From Candidatus Sulfotelmatobacter kueseliae (GTDB taxonomy: Bacteria > Acidobacteriota > Terriglobia > Terriglobales > Acidobacteriaceae), in assembly GCA_900290255.1 (NCBI GenBank), contig OMOD01000007.1:46000-109999 (forward strand): a DNA stretch of 64,000 nt, read 5' to 3'. This document shows, in pieces, positions 18,128 through 27,091 of the stretch; the stretch's first letter is position 1, and each line of letters begins with the position of its first letter. Both the position numbers and the translations under genes were made by a program. The notes below the pieces were generated by a model. It was not told where the DNA came from. It did not search any database and worked only from the letters and a program-made list of their open reading frames with translations.

Positions 18128-19162
18128 TTACTTCGCTTTAAGCGATTTCTTGCGCTCGTTCACGGAAGGCGCCAGCTCGGTAGAACGTCTCAAGATCAGG
18201 CTGGTGATGAGTCGATACTCGTTCATTCGATGGTTCGGAGATACTTTTCCCACTTCGTTCATCAGGGCCCGGAATGCCAGCTTGGCCAGTTCCGTTTGCG
18301 ACATTTGCACGGTCGTCAGCGGCGGAGTAGTGAATTGAGCGAGTCGGATATCGTCGAACCCGATGACGGAGAGGTCAGCCGGTATTTTCATGTCGTGGTC
18401 GTAGGCTTCCCTGATCACTCCGATGGCGGTCATGTCATTGGAGCAAAGAACCGCAGTTGGGCAACAGTTGGATGCAATCAGTTTGGTCAGGGCACCCATG
18501 CCACCTTCCAGGCTGTGGTCCCCTTCTACGATCAGGTTAGCGGGAAGCCCGATTTCCGCCATGGATTGCAGGAACGCATTCTTCCTCGCCAACGCCGACT
18601 TCAGCTGGAGTGGTCCGCTGACAAAGGCGATGCGCGTATGACGCAGCGCCGCCAGATGTTGCACTGCCTGGCGAATCCCGCTTAGATAGTCGATTCGAAT
18701 GTTGGCTACGTGCGGGGCATCGGGCCCCACATCGACAAACACAAGCGGCACCTTGCGGAAGCGAAGGTGCTCGAGCAGCGAGTCTTCCATTCCGAAGGTC
18801 AGGATGGCAACCCCGTCGACGCGCCGTTCGATCATGCGTCGCACGGATAATTCCATCCTCTTGGGATCGTGCACGGTCGACGTCAGCAGAATCTCGTAGT
18901 TGTTCTCGACTGCGAGATTCTCGAACGTCTGAACAATCTCCGGGAAAAAGGGATTGGTAATTTCAGAGACGACCAAGCCAAAGATGCGGCTTCTGCCTGA
19001 GACTAGAGCCCGGGCTTGGGTATTGGGATAGTAGCCAAGTTTATCTACGACTCTCCAAACACGCTTGGCAAGTTGCGCGTCTACGGTGGGGACACGGTTA
19101 ATCGCACGAGAAACGGTGGCGGTGGAAACCCTCGCCCTCCGCGCAATCTCACGGATATCCAT
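18128..19162 (-). CDS. LacI/GalR-family transcriptional regulator
   Basis: The ATG at 19162 begins MDIREIARRARVSTATVSRAINRVPTV, the usual LacI start with the helix-turn-helix directly at the N-terminus; a GTG at 19186 would add eight residues. After the hinge helix (YYPNTQARALVSGRS) comes a periplasmic-binding-like effector domain (IFGLVVSEITNPFFPEIV, RRVDGVAILTF, HTRIAFVSGP, CSNDMTAIGV, SVIGFDDIRLAQF, PPLTTVQMSQTELA). Length of 344 residues is standard. Such proteins usually repress sugar genes until a sugar binds. The surrounding glycosidases and receptors and the nearby palindromes suggest control of this locus and of itself. Confidence 0.95.
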   Translation of the reverse strand: MDIREIARRARVSTATVSRAINRVPTVDAQLAKRVWRVVDKLGYYPNTQARALVSGRSRIFGLVVSEITNPFFPEIVQTFENLAVENNYEILLTSTVHDPKRMELSVRRMIERRVDGVAILTFGMEDSLLEHLRFRKVPLVFVDVGPDAPHVANIRIDYLSGIRQAVQHLAALRHTRIAFVSGPLQLKSALARKNAFLQSMAEIGLPANLIVEGDHSLEGGMGALTKLIASNCCPTAVLCSNDMTAIGVIREAYDHDMKIPADLSVIGFDDIRLAQFTTPPLTTVQMSQTELAKLAFRALMNEVGKVSPNHRMNEYRLITSLILRRSTELAPSVNERKKSLKAK

Positions 19163-19218
19163 AGAGCGGGAACAACCCGCGGGCACATCTTATCAAAGCC
19201 ATGCCGAGGCCGCCAGCA

Positions 19219-19230
19219 GTACACGTTTAC
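19219..19230. promoter_or_regulatory. Candidate LacI-type operator upstream of lacI (proximal)
   Basis: GTACACGTTTAC is a 12-bp palindrome with one mismatched pair and a central CG. It lies 57 bp upstream of the lacI ATG, where bound protein would block lacI transcription. The match to LacI/GalR operators is by form only. Confidence 0.45.
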
Positions 19231-19317
19231 GGCGATACCGGGAGCCGATTTCTCGCTCTCCTTGGGCCAGACAACAGAGGCCCGTTCCACACTGAGCAAA
19301 CCTCGAAGTACAGCACA

Positions 19318-19329
19318 GGAAACGTTTAC
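19318..19329. promoter_or_regulatory. Candidate LacI-type operator upstream of lacI (distal)
   Basis: GGAAACGTTTAC contains the perfect core AAACGTTT with central CG. It lies 99 bp further upstream than the site at 19219-19230. Two such sites in one promoter region fit autoregulation, possibly with looping. Confidence 0.42.
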
Positions 19330-19427
19330 CGCGAAGGCATCCACGATGGTGGGTCAACGGAGCGTCGGCAAGTGACATGCTGGCCAACTCTGGACTGGCA
19401 AGCGCAGTTTCTAAGCCGCTCCGCTCG

Positions 19428-20792
19428 TCATGGTTTATAAGCACCTTCGGTCAGGTCGTCCGGCAAGGTCGAATATCTGCCCAGCATCTGGTAGGTCTCA
19501 ATCAATGCCCAGTCAACCATCCGTTCTCCAGCACCTACCTCGACCCATGTGCTCGCACTCGCCGCCCCATATCCGCCACGGCTGGCAGCACGTATCGTCG
19601 GAAAGTATCCGTGATACCCGTTGGTGTATCCAAAGAACAGCGTAGTGCCAACCGGGCAACGGGCCCGCCAGCTCTCCTGAAAGTCGACAAAGGGCTCTCC
19701 TGGGACGGCGATGATTGCGATCTGCTTGTTGATCAGCACAGCCGTCACACGCGCGTCAATGACCGGGCGAATGGGCGATCCCATCTGCTCCAGACTTTTG
19801 GCGCCAAAGGTCTTCAGCAAAGCGGCACGAAACTGATCCGGATCCCAGCGAAGTCTCAGGTGCAGCGTTTCTTCACGGAAGTCGATGCTTGCGGAAGGAT
19901 CATTTGCCGTCTGAATGCCTTTAGCTACGCGTACCACTTCCTGGCCCAACTGCTCACCGGTCCAATCGCGCAGTTTGATCGCGTTTTCCTTCATTGGCAT
20001 GACCGCGTAGTAGGGATTGATGTCGCCATCCGCGCCTTGTACGAAAAAGCTCTGGACGTTCCCACCCAAGGCCTTCTCGACGACACGATTGGTGACGCCG
20101 GGATAGTCGGCCGAATACTGAAGGTTTTCCGAGCCGAGGACGACCGGGTGGCAGGCGTAGTTAATCAGAATTGCGAGAGGGACTCCGTTTCTATCATCGA
20201 TGCGAAGAACCGTCACGGTGGGATCCACCGGAGAGGTCGGAACCATGGTCGGATTCTGCTCGAACCAGCTCACCGACCCGTCGTCATTCACACGGAGCCG
20301 GTTGTGGCCGATGAAAACGGATCCGGTTCCAGTGCCGATTCGAGCGGTCTGCAAATTATCGGAAGCGGTCTTGATTCCTGCCGCGATCTCATTGAGCGCC
20401 CTCTGTTCCCATTCCGGGGGAGAGCCGTCGTACTCGTCTTTGATGACTGGAGCGGCATGTGTATGGGTCGCAGTCAGCAGCAGGCACGAGATGCCGCTCG
20501 ACTTGCTGACCACCTCCTTCAAGTGGTCCAACGAAGGTTCCCCAAAGCTGCGACCGAGATCGACGGCAACGATGGCAATTCGTTTCCCACCCGCGTCTAA
20601 TACCAGGATACGGGCATAGAGCGGGTCCAGGGTCCCGGTGGCGGGATCCGTGCGGTCTTCGAAGCCCCACAACGGCTCGTGTGTTTTCGGTGTGATGTCG
20701 ACCTTTGCAATGCCTGCACGAAGCTCTGCGCGAGCGATAGAGATGCCCCATAGAAGAAGGACGCAGAGGACCCCCAGGAAACGGTTTCGCAT
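19428..20792 (-). CDS. Secreted protein with neutral/alkaline ceramidase-like N-terminal domain (B)
   Basis: The frame opens with a GTG at 20843 that overlaps the upstream stop as GTGA, but the ATG at 20792 (MRNRFLGVLCVLLLWGISIARA) gives a compact signal peptide and is preceded by GGGGGGCAT; both starts are possible. The mature protein has RAGIAKVDITPKTHEPLWGF, LLLTATHTHAAPV (His metal-ligand region), INYACHPVVLG and FVQGADGDINPYY. In characterised ceramidases the last motif carries a catalytic Ser (QSNAGD-like); here the position reads QGADGD, without Ser. It is therefore a family member of unknown substrate. Translation is probably coupled to the paralogue upstream. Confidence 0.8.
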   Translation of the reverse strand: MRNRFLGVLCVLLLWGISIARAELRAGIAKVDITPKTHEPLWGFEDRTDPATGTLDPLYARILVLDAGGKRIAIVAVDLGRSFGEPSLDHLKEVVSKSSGISCLLLTATHTHAAPVIKDEYDGSPPEWEQRALNEIAAGIKTASDNLQTARIGTGTGSVFIGHNRLRVNDDGSVSWFEQNPTMVPTSPVDPTVTVLRIDDRNGVPLAILINYACHPVVLGSENLQYSADYPGVTNRVVEKALGGNVQSFFVQGADGDINPYYAVMPMKENAIKLRDWTGEQLGQEVVRVAKGIQTANDPSASIDFREETLHLRLRWDPDQFRAALLKTFGAKSLEQMGSPIRPVIDARVTAVLINKQIAIIAVPGEPFVDFQESWRARCPVGTTLFFGYTNGYHGYFPTIRAASRGGYGAASASTWVEVGAGERMVDWALIETYQMLGRYSTLPDDLTEGAYKP

Positions 20793-20839
20793 ATGCCCCC
20801 CAAAAAACTGTTGCCAATCGGATTTCAATAACCTCAAAC

Positions 20840-22324
20840 TCACTTCTGTTCCATCAAGCCAACCAGCGTGCGCGTCACGGCTCCCGCCATTTCCGGGCCG
20901 CAGGAATTGACTTCGCCGTACCAGCGCTCAGGTTTGTTGTTGAGCCAGGGTGGCTCGTTATCCCATTCCGCCTTGGGGATGATGTAGCCCAACTCGTCGT
21001 TCCCGAGCCCGAAAATGAACTGGTACTTACTCTTCATGTGGGCTCGCAGGGTTGGTTCAAATGGCGCGTCGGGGAAGTCGGCTCCCGGATAGCGGGTGAT
21101 CCCACCGTTGACCAGTTCCGGGTAGATCTCTCCCGGAACGGTTGTGATTTCCGCCGTTACCTGATTCTTGCTCATGAATTCGAGGTAGTCGACTTCCGTT
21201 TGCAAATCCTTGCCCGTGGCCTGCGGGAGTTGTGCCTGGCCGGAAAGCTCTTTCAGGGGGCTGGGCGAATCCTTGAGCAGGATGCTCTGGTCGGGTTTTC
21301 CTTCGGTATAAAGCGGGCGCCGACCCTTGAAGGCCCCCGCCGCGGCAGCGATCCGGAAAAGTTCATTTTGCAGGGGCACGAAGATGACCGACTTGCGGAT
21401 CACGACCGAATCGATGTCGAACTTCGTCCCGCTTTCGAGCGCGCGCAGGGCGAGATCGCCCACAAGATTGCCGAACAGCTCGGCCTTGGTCCACGTGGCA
21501 TCTTTCGCTACCTGACCCGTCTCCGGGTCCTGCAGAGCGACCTGGTCCCCGAGTGTGCTGAGCAACCCGCCAATGGAGCCGTTGAAATAGACGGCCACCC
21601 CGCCGGCCTTCTCTTCCACGCGCTTGCATAGCCAGAAGGGAAAGTCAGCAGTGATCTCGGTGTTTTTTGATTCGAGGGTTTCCGGATGGTCGCTCCAGTT
21701 CACCAGGGTGGCAATCGTCTTGCCTCCGGAAGCAGCCGTGAGCTGCATCGTGAACAGAAAAGGGTCCTTCACATAAGGCGGGCGGTCGTCATTCTGCAGC
21801 AGAGCGAGCAGCGGATGGGTGTCCCGCGCCAGTGTCAGCTGCGCGTCGGTCATGGAGTGGACGGCCTTGGCGGCGGTTTCTGCGATCTGTTCGTCAACCC
21901 AGTCCAGGTACTTCTCGTCAATCCCGGATTGCAGTGGGGCAGGGCCCCAAATCCCCATCGTGTCAGGCCCCTCGTGGTCGTGCGTCGAGGCCACGATCAC
22001 ATGGGTCACTTCGGGGGCCAGTTGCTTCATCTTCTCTCGGACCTTCAGCACGTTGTCATAAAAGAGCCCGATCACGTCCACCGCGCACATCGCGACCGTG
22101 TCTTTTCCTGTGCTCAGTGCCAGGCAGCGGACATAGAGGTCGTCATGAACGCCGGTGGCGACACGGTTGAAATCGAAGCCGGCCATGTACACCTTGCCCG
22201 ACTTCACATCCGGAGTGATGACGCTCTTGGCTGCACCTGCCCGCAACCCGGCTCCCCATGCCTGGAACGGCATGACGGCCAGCAAAAAGACGATGATTGA
22301 AGCTCTGCTAATGTTGCTGCGCAC
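20840..22324 (-). CDS. Secreted protein with neutral/alkaline ceramidase-like domain (A)
   Basis: The longest frame begins with ATG at 22345, but GGAGG lies five bases before a GTG at 22324, so the GTG start (VRSNISRASIIVFLLAV, signal peptide) is preferred. About 494 residues. Family marks are LRAGAAKSVITPDVKSGKVY, HVIVASTHDHEGPDTMG (probable metal-binding His), LVNWSDHPETL and VYFNGSIGGLLS. In ceramidases these regions supply Zn ligands and a nucleophilic Ser. The C-terminal FGLGNDELGYIIPKAEW block is also typical. The gene follows TonB receptor 2 after only about 35 bp and overlaps or abuts the next paralogue, so receptor plus two hydrolase-like proteins form an operon. True ceramidase activity is doubtful. 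Confidence 0.82.
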   Translation of the reverse strand: MRSNISRASIIVFLLAVMPFQAWGAGLRAGAAKSVITPDVKSGKVYMAGFDFNRVATGVHDDLYVRCLALSTGKDTVAMCAVDVIGLFYDNVLKVREKMKQLAPEVTHVIVASTHDHEGPDTMGIWGPAPLQSGIDEKYLDWVDEQIAETAAKAVHSMTDAQLTLARDTHPLLALLQNDDRPPYVKDPFLFTMQLTAASGGKTIATLVNWSDHPETLESKNTEITADFPFWLCKRVEEKAGGVAVYFNGSIGGLLSTLGDQVALQDPETGQVAKDATWTKAELFGNLVGDLALRALESGTKFDIDSVVIRKSVIFVPLQNELFRIAAAAGAFKGRRPLYTEGKPDQSILLKDSPSPLKELSGQAQLPQATGKDLQTEVDYLEFMSKNQVTAEITTVPGEIYPELVNGGITRYPGADFPDAPFEPTLRAHMKSKYQFIFGLGNDELGYIIPKAEWDNEPPWLNNKPERWYGEVNSCGPEMAGAVTRTLVGLMEQK

Positions 22325-22359
22325 AATTTCCTCCTTGTCGAACACCGAAATGGCGCTGG

Positions 22360-25300
22360 CTAGAAAATAAGTTTCAGCCCCAACTGGACCTCACGCGGGT
22401 CTCCTGGACCCCCGGAGGCAAAACCGGCGACGGCTTGGACCGTGTTGAAAATCTTTCCGAAACTCGGCGATGCCAGGTCGGCCTGCGGGACGTCAAAATT
22501 CGCCCGATTCAGGAGGTTGAAAATCTGCCCGTCGAATTCCAGAGCCGTTCCTTCCGTCAGCCGGAAGTGCCGCGACACCGAGAAATCCCAACTTGCGAGA
22601 CCGGGCCCGGTCAAGCTATTGCGGCCCGCGTCTCCGAAGGTGTAAGGCGCCGGAGCACTGAAGGCGGAAGCGAGCACCCACTGATTGGGCGTCTGCTTTG
22701 CCGGAACAGGGTTCCCGACCAGGTTCGGGCGGTCGTCACCCTCGTTCGTTTGGCTGATGTCTCCGCTGATTTGTGGTGTAAATGGCGGCCCGCTCTGTGC
22801 GGTAAAGATGCCACTCACTTCCCAGTCGCTGACCAGATAGTTGAGCACGTGGTTCCCTGCCTGGAAGCGACCTGCACCGAAAGGCAGCTTGTAAACATAG
22901 GCCGCGGACAAGCGGTGGCGAATGTCGAACTCGGAGCGCGCCCGCTCCGCCGCCAGGTCGTGCGAGTTCTGGGGGAAGTTGGTATTGCGGTTGGTGCCGA
23001 ACACGGTGGAGTTCGTATCAATCGACTTCGAGTAGGTGTACGCCACCAGGAGGGCCATCCCATCGGAGAAGTGCCTCTCCAATTTCGTCTGCAGGGAATG
23101 GTAGATCGAGTCTCCGTTGGAGTCCGTGTAGGTGAAGTTTCCGTAATTTGGATAAGGTTGCGTGGTCGTCTGGGTCGCCGGATTGGGGATGGGCTCATTG
23201 GGGTCCCACTCGCGCACCAGGTGCAACCCACGCGTGCCCACATAGCCCACTTCGAGCAGGAACGCTCTCGGCAGCTCCCGCTGCACATTCAGAGTCCACT
23301 CGTAAATCTTCGCATCCCGGAAGTGCAGATTGAAGGGTGACGGTGAGGCGAAGGCCGGTCCGACCATGTTTGGCTCGAACACACTTTGAAGGATGGCCCC
23401 CGTGCCCACCTCCGCGGGGTTCAGCGGGAGTACCGTTGTCAATTCCCCAAAGCTTTCCTTGGCGAACGGGGGATTGGCCGATTTCTGGAAATCCACGTCG
23501 CCAAATGTGCGGTCATAGAAAACTCCGCCGCCGCCGCGCACCACGGTCTTTGCCTGCGGCGACCAACTAAACCCCAACCGCGGAGCAAAGTCATCGCGGT
23601 CGGGATACTGCAGGGCGCGGTTTTCCGCGGTGCTCCCCAGGCTCGTCGTACCGACAGTGGTATAACTCCCGGTCGTCGAATCGTACTGCATCAGGGTGAC
23701 CGCAGAAGTTCCCGCCACCATGATGTCCCCGTTCTGAAAGTCGAAATTAGCGAACTGGTTCTTCTGGTCGGTCACCAGCCCGTTGTACTCGTAACGCAGC
23801 CCGAGGTTCAGCGTGAGATTGGGACGCACCTTCCAGTTGTCCTGGAAAAAAAAGTTGGGAGAGTTCATCGCCCCGGAAATGTAGGCGGCAATCCCGTTGA
23901 TCCAGTATGTGGGCAGGCCCAGCAACGCGTCCGCAAGGCCATTGCCCAGGATGGTATTAGCGGGCAGCCCAAGATCTCCCGGGGTCAGATTTCCCAGGCC
24001 GCCAGTGACCAAACCGGTGAAGTCAAATTCGCCGCGAATCGTATTATCTTCCGAGAAATTGCCGCGGTGCACCGAGGCCACGGACACACCGTAAGCCATG
24101 GAATGATTGCCGTGAACCTGCGTGACTGTATCGGCGAGTTCGAAGGTGTTGACCGCGCCGGTCTGTGGCGTGCTTTCGTCCGATCCCATACTGACGTAGC
24201 TGCCTACGTTCATATTGGGCACGCCCGTCTGGCTGGGGATGGTACTCAAGCCTAGAATGCCCAATTGCTGCGCGATCGTCTGTCCCTGATCCTGGTTGAT
24301 ATAGTCGAGCTTCCAGCGGTTATAGCCGAACTTGAATTCGTTCAGCAGGGAGTGCCGGAAGGTGTGCGTCCAGTCCAGTCCCGCGATCATAAAACCGTCC
24401 CGATTCCGCTGTCCGTAACCTGGCAACGCGCTGCCTCCTGCGAAGGGCAAAAAAGTGTGGTCGAGCGTTTGCCCGAAGCGGAAGAACATGGTGTCCTTGG
24501 TTCCCCACTGGTGATCGACGCGGGCGGTGTAAGTGGCCAGTGCGATGCCGCGTTTTCCCTCCGCTTGGTAGTTGGCATCGCCGCATGCCGCGTTCGGGAT
24601 GTTCGGCTGGGGGTAAAGATTCATCAGCGCCTGCCCCACGGGGTCTGCGGCCGGCAACACCTGGTTAATGTTCGTAAACGGCTGCACGGTACCACTTAGC
24701 AGGGCTACTGGGTTGATCAGCACCGTCGGTGCCGCGCAGTCCGAGTCAAGAAGGTCGGAAAAGTCCCCGCCACGCTCTTTGAGCGTGGGCACAAGAGAGT
24801 TGTTGTAAAAGGCCCGGCTCTCCCGCAATTCTTCGAAGGCCAGGAAGAAGAAGCTTCGGTCGCGACCCTTGTAGATGCTGGGAAGTGTGATCGGACCACC
24901 CAGGGTGGCTCCGAACTGGTTGCGCACGAACGGCGGCACCTCGGGTTCAAAGTAGTTGGGCGCATCGAAGATCTTGTTGCGAACGAAATCGTGCAGGCTG
25001 CCGTGCAACTGATTGGTGCCCGAGCGAGTCACCATGTTGACCTGGGCCCCGGCCTGCCCGCCGAATCGCGCGTCGTACATCCCTGTCTCCATGCGGAACT
25101 CCTGCACCGAATCCAGGGGTGGCGTGACCACGTACTGTCCCACGCTCATGGTCGTGTTGCTCATGCCGTCGAGCAGATAATTGTTCATCGACTCGCGCAG
25201 GCCGTTCACGTTGATGGCCCCGCCGCGCTCGCTGTTCTCCGAGCCGCCTGCGGCTGGCACCACCCCAGGCGTAAAGAGCGTTAACTCCAGGAAATGCCGA

Positions 25301-25755
25301 CCGTTGAGCGGAAGCTCCTGCACTTTCCCCTGTTCAATCGTCGTGCCCACCGAGGAGGATTGCGTATCCAGCACGGTCGGAGGCGCGGAGACTGTGATCT
25401 CCGTGGCTTGCGCCCCGACTTTCATCTGAAAATCGATCTTCAAGTGGGCGTTGACCAGCAGTTGCACCGTGCCGGTCCTCGTCTTTTCGAACCCGGCCGC
25501 CTGCACCTCGAGCCGGTAATGGCCGGGCGGCAGCAGCGGAATTAGGTAGGAACCGTCGGCCACCGTCGTGGCGCCGCGGGTAAATCCGGTGTCCTGCTCG
25601 ACCGCCGTTACTTGCGCACCGCCGATAACCGCGCCCGACGAGTCAGTCACTTGTCCGGTGAAGCTCCCTTGGACCTGTTGTGCCCGCGCAACGGAGCACC
25701 ATCCGGCCAGCAATAGGAAAGAAAAAATGGCAGACGCCAGTATCGTGCGTTTCAT
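22360..25755 (-). CDS. TonB-dependent receptor, Oar-like, with carboxypeptidase-regulatory-like N-domain (TBDT 2)
   Basis: 1131 residues. A signal peptide (ILASAIFSFLLLAGWCSVARA) precedes QGSFTGQVTDSSGAVIGGAQV (carboxypeptidase-regulatory-like sandwich), a plug with ELPLNGRHFLELTLFTPGV and NNYLLDGMSN, and a barrel that ends VQLGLKLIF. It is similar in plan to receptor 1 but clearly a distinct paralogue. The ATG at 25755 is preceded by GGGAGG (with a short spacer). It is first in an operon with two ceramidase-like secreted proteins, which suggests uptake of a product they release. The ligand is unknown. Confidence 0.92.
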   Translation of the reverse strand: MKRTILASAIFSFLLLAGWCSVARAQQVQGSFTGQVTDSSGAVIGGAQVTAVEQDTGFTRGATTVADGSYLIPLLPPGHYRLEVQAAGFEKTRTGTVQLLVNAHLKIDFQMKVGAQATEITVSAPPTVLDTQSSSVGTTIEQGKVQELPLNGRHFLELTLFTPGVVPAAGGSENSERGGAINVNGLRESMNNYLLDGMSNTTMSVGQYVVTPPLDSVQEFRMETGMYDARFGGQAGAQVNMVTRSGTNQLHGSLHDFVRNKIFDAPNYFEPEVPPFVRNQFGATLGGPITLPSIYKGRDRSFFFLAFEELRESRAFYNNSLVPTLKERGGDFSDLLDSDCAAPTVLINPVALLSGTVQPFTNINQVLPAADPVGQALMNLYPQPNIPNAACGDANYQAEGKRGIALATYTARVDHQWGTKDTMFFRFGQTLDHTFLPFAGGSALPGYGQRNRDGFMIAGLDWTHTFRHSLLNEFKFGYNRWKLDYINQDQGQTIAQQLGILGLSTIPSQTGVPNMNVGSYVSMGSDESTPQTGAVNTFELADTVTQVHGNHSMAYGVSVASVHRGNFSEDNTIRGEFDFTGLVTGGLGNLTPGDLGLPANTILGNGLADALLGLPTYWINGIAAYISGAMNSPNFFFQDNWKVRPNLTLNLGLRYEYNGLVTDQKNQFANFDFQNGDIMVAGTSAVTLMQYDSTTGSYTTVGTTSLGSTAENRALQYPDRDDFAPRLGFSWSPQAKTVVRGGGGVFYDRTFGDVDFQKSANPPFAKESFGELTTVLPLNPAEVGTGAILQSVFEPNMVGPAFASPSPFNLHFRDAKIYEWTLNVQRELPRAFLLEVGYVGTRGLHLVREWDPNEPIPNPATQTTTQPYPNYGNFTYTDSNGDSIYHSLQTKLERHFSDGMALLVAYTYSKSIDTNSTVFGTNRNTNFPQNSHDLAAERARSEFDIRHRLSAAYVYKLPFGAGRFQAGNHVLNYLVSDWEVSGIFTAQSGPPFTPQISGDISQTNEGDDRPNLVGNPVPAKQTPNQWVLASAFSAPAPYTFGDAGRNSLTGPGLASWDFSVSRHFRLTEGTALEFDGQIFNLLNRANFDVPQADLASPSFGKIFNTVQAVAGFASGGPGDPREVQLGLKLIF

Positions 25756-26010
25756 TGAAGGGACCTCCCAAGGCTAAGAGCGCTTCTCGATCGAGGCGTG
25801 GCCCATTTGACCATAGGCGTTTCGGCCGCTGCCCAAGAACACGCAAAACACAATAAAGCAGCAACAGCCTCCTGCGAATTGAGAAAACTCATGGGTCTCC
25901 GGGGATCAGTGCTCCCCCAGTGAAGGCGGGCAACCCGCCCCTCCGAGAACAACTCAGACAGGCAGTGAAGAATGCCTGCCCAACTGCATGCGGAATTTTC
26001 CTGTAACGAT
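25756..26010. promoter_or_regulatory. Upstream region of TBDT 2 with hairpin and degenerate operator
   Basis: A perfect hairpin GGCGGG-CAA-CCCGCC is at 25925-25939, without a T-run, so it is more likely a structured leader or repeat than a terminator. Just upstream of the region, at 26015-26026, TGAAACGGTGTA keeps one perfect half of the TGAAACGTTTCA motif. On the minus strand, TTGAAC and TTTCAT with 17-bp spacing give a weak promoter there. No gene is visible in the region. Confidence 0.3.
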
Positions 26011-26346
26011 TTAATGAAACGGTGTAGTATCATCTAGTTCAACGGGTGGTGTCAAGGGGAAGTTTGCCGCTGGTTGAGCGTTGACGCAGCAGATAGCGGC
26101 ATCGGTTTGTTGCAATTGCGCCTGACTGAGTTCGACGATCGAACCCAGGCCAAGCTGATAACGGCTATGGGCGAGACTCAGGCCGAGATCGGCTTCCTTG
26201 GCGAGCTCGGCGGCAACGCCGGCACGCCGAAATGCGGTGTTGCTGGAGAGCCATGCAGTGCGAACATCCCTCACGACCCGGTCGCGCAGATCCCGAGCGC
26301 TTTCCGCCGCAGCTTTGGCCGGGAAGTTTGCTTCCGAAGCGGCCCA
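26011..26346 (-). pseudogene. C-terminal fragment of a TolC-family outer-membrane efflux protein
   Basis: A minus-strand frame that enters at about 26346 without its own start reads AASEANFPAKAAAESARDL, VVRDVRTAWLSSNTAF, HSRYQLGLGSIVELSQAQ and LQQTDAAI, the repeat-two helix pattern of TolC proteins. It ends at 26011 after a tail that no longer looks like TolC. It is not a copy of the intact channel gene at 31601, whose corresponding region differs. The 3-prime end of tetR runs over its first 75 bp in another frame, so a deletion or recombination has joined tetR to the remains of a second efflux operon. Confidence 0.6.
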
Positions 26347-26966
26347 CCGAGGACAAGGCTGCAGACCTCGCGAATGTAATTCTCACTGAGTTCGTCATGC
26401 CGGATCAGGAAACGCATGTAGATTGCGCCGTAGAGCGTATCGAGCACGACGTCAAGGTCGAGGTTCTCTGGAAGCTCGCCTCGTTCAATTGCCCGTCGCA
26501 GGGTCTTGTAGGCTTCCTCCCGGCGCGGCCGCAGGAAGCGCTCACGGAAGGCAGTGAGCAATTCAGGGTCGGACTGCCCTCCTGCCAGTAGCGCGGCTAC
26601 AATCCGGCCGCGCGGGCTGCGCAGCACGCCCAGAAATTGCGCCATCTGCAGGCTCATGTCCCGGTACACAGAACCCGTATTGGGAAAATGCAGTTCCGGC
26701 TCCGCGCTGGAAGCAAATGCGTCTACCACCAGAGCGCCCTTGTTCGGCCACCAGCGATACACGGTGGCTTTGCCTACGTCGGCATCGGCGGCAATGGCTT
26801 CGATGGTCAGACCGGAGAAGCTGGAGCGCTGCAGCAGTTTCAGCGTGCTTCGAAATATGGCCTGGCGCGCCTGCTCGCTGCGGGGACGGCCAGGCAAGCG
26901 CCGGCCATTTGCGCCATCGTCGGAATCGCGCCCGTGTTTCCGGCCACCCGAAAGTAATTGCCGCAT
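26271..26966 (-). CDS. TetR/AcrR-family transcriptional regulator of the adjacent RND efflux operon
   Basis: 231 residues. After a polar leader, GRPRSEQARQAIFRSTLKLL and FSGLTIEAIAADADVGKATVYRWWPNKGALV form the standard TetR helix-turn-helix. The middle part holds the ligand domain, and REVCSLVLGG ends the normal fold. The last about 20 residues (from PLRKQ to ATGS) read through a TolC fragment out of its frame and are probably not original. The gene is divergent from the RND pump at 27092, the classical arrangement for a drug-responsive repressor. GGGCGG precedes the ATG. Confidence 0.92.
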   Translation of the reverse strand: MRQLLSGGRKHGRDSDDGANGRRLPGRPRSEQARQAIFRSTLKLLQRSSFSGLTIEAIAADADVGKATVYRWWPNKGALVVDAFASSAEPELHFPNTGSVYRDMSLQMAQFLGVLRSPRGRIVAALLAGGQSDPELLTAFRERFLRPRREEAYKTLRRAIERGELPENLDLDVVLDTLYGAIYMRFLIRHDELSENYIREVCSLVLGGPLRKQTSRPKLRRKALGICATGS

Positions 26967-26994
26967 CCGCCCACTTTAGCATATATTGAATCCA

Positions 26995-27007
26995 ATACGT
27001 ACCGTAT
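26995..27007. promoter_or_regulatory. Candidate TetR operator between tetR and the RND operon
   Basis: ATACG-TAC-CGTAT is an inverted repeat with perfect five-base arms, centrally placed in the 125-bp divergent region, 29 bp before tetR and 85 bp before the pump gene. AcrR/TetR regulators usually bind such sites and repress both directions. Assignment is by position and form. Confidence 0.45.
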
Positions 27008-27091
27008 CGAATCAGCAAGGTCTGTAATTTTGTCTGAGTCCGGCCGGGTGTAGATTGGGGGAACGTTGCCGGCCGGAATTCGAGTCGCTCT

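Noticed and set aside
19377-20600. 407-codon open frame antisense to a ceramidase-like gene
   Set aside because: The other strand has clear signal peptide and family motifs; this one has none.
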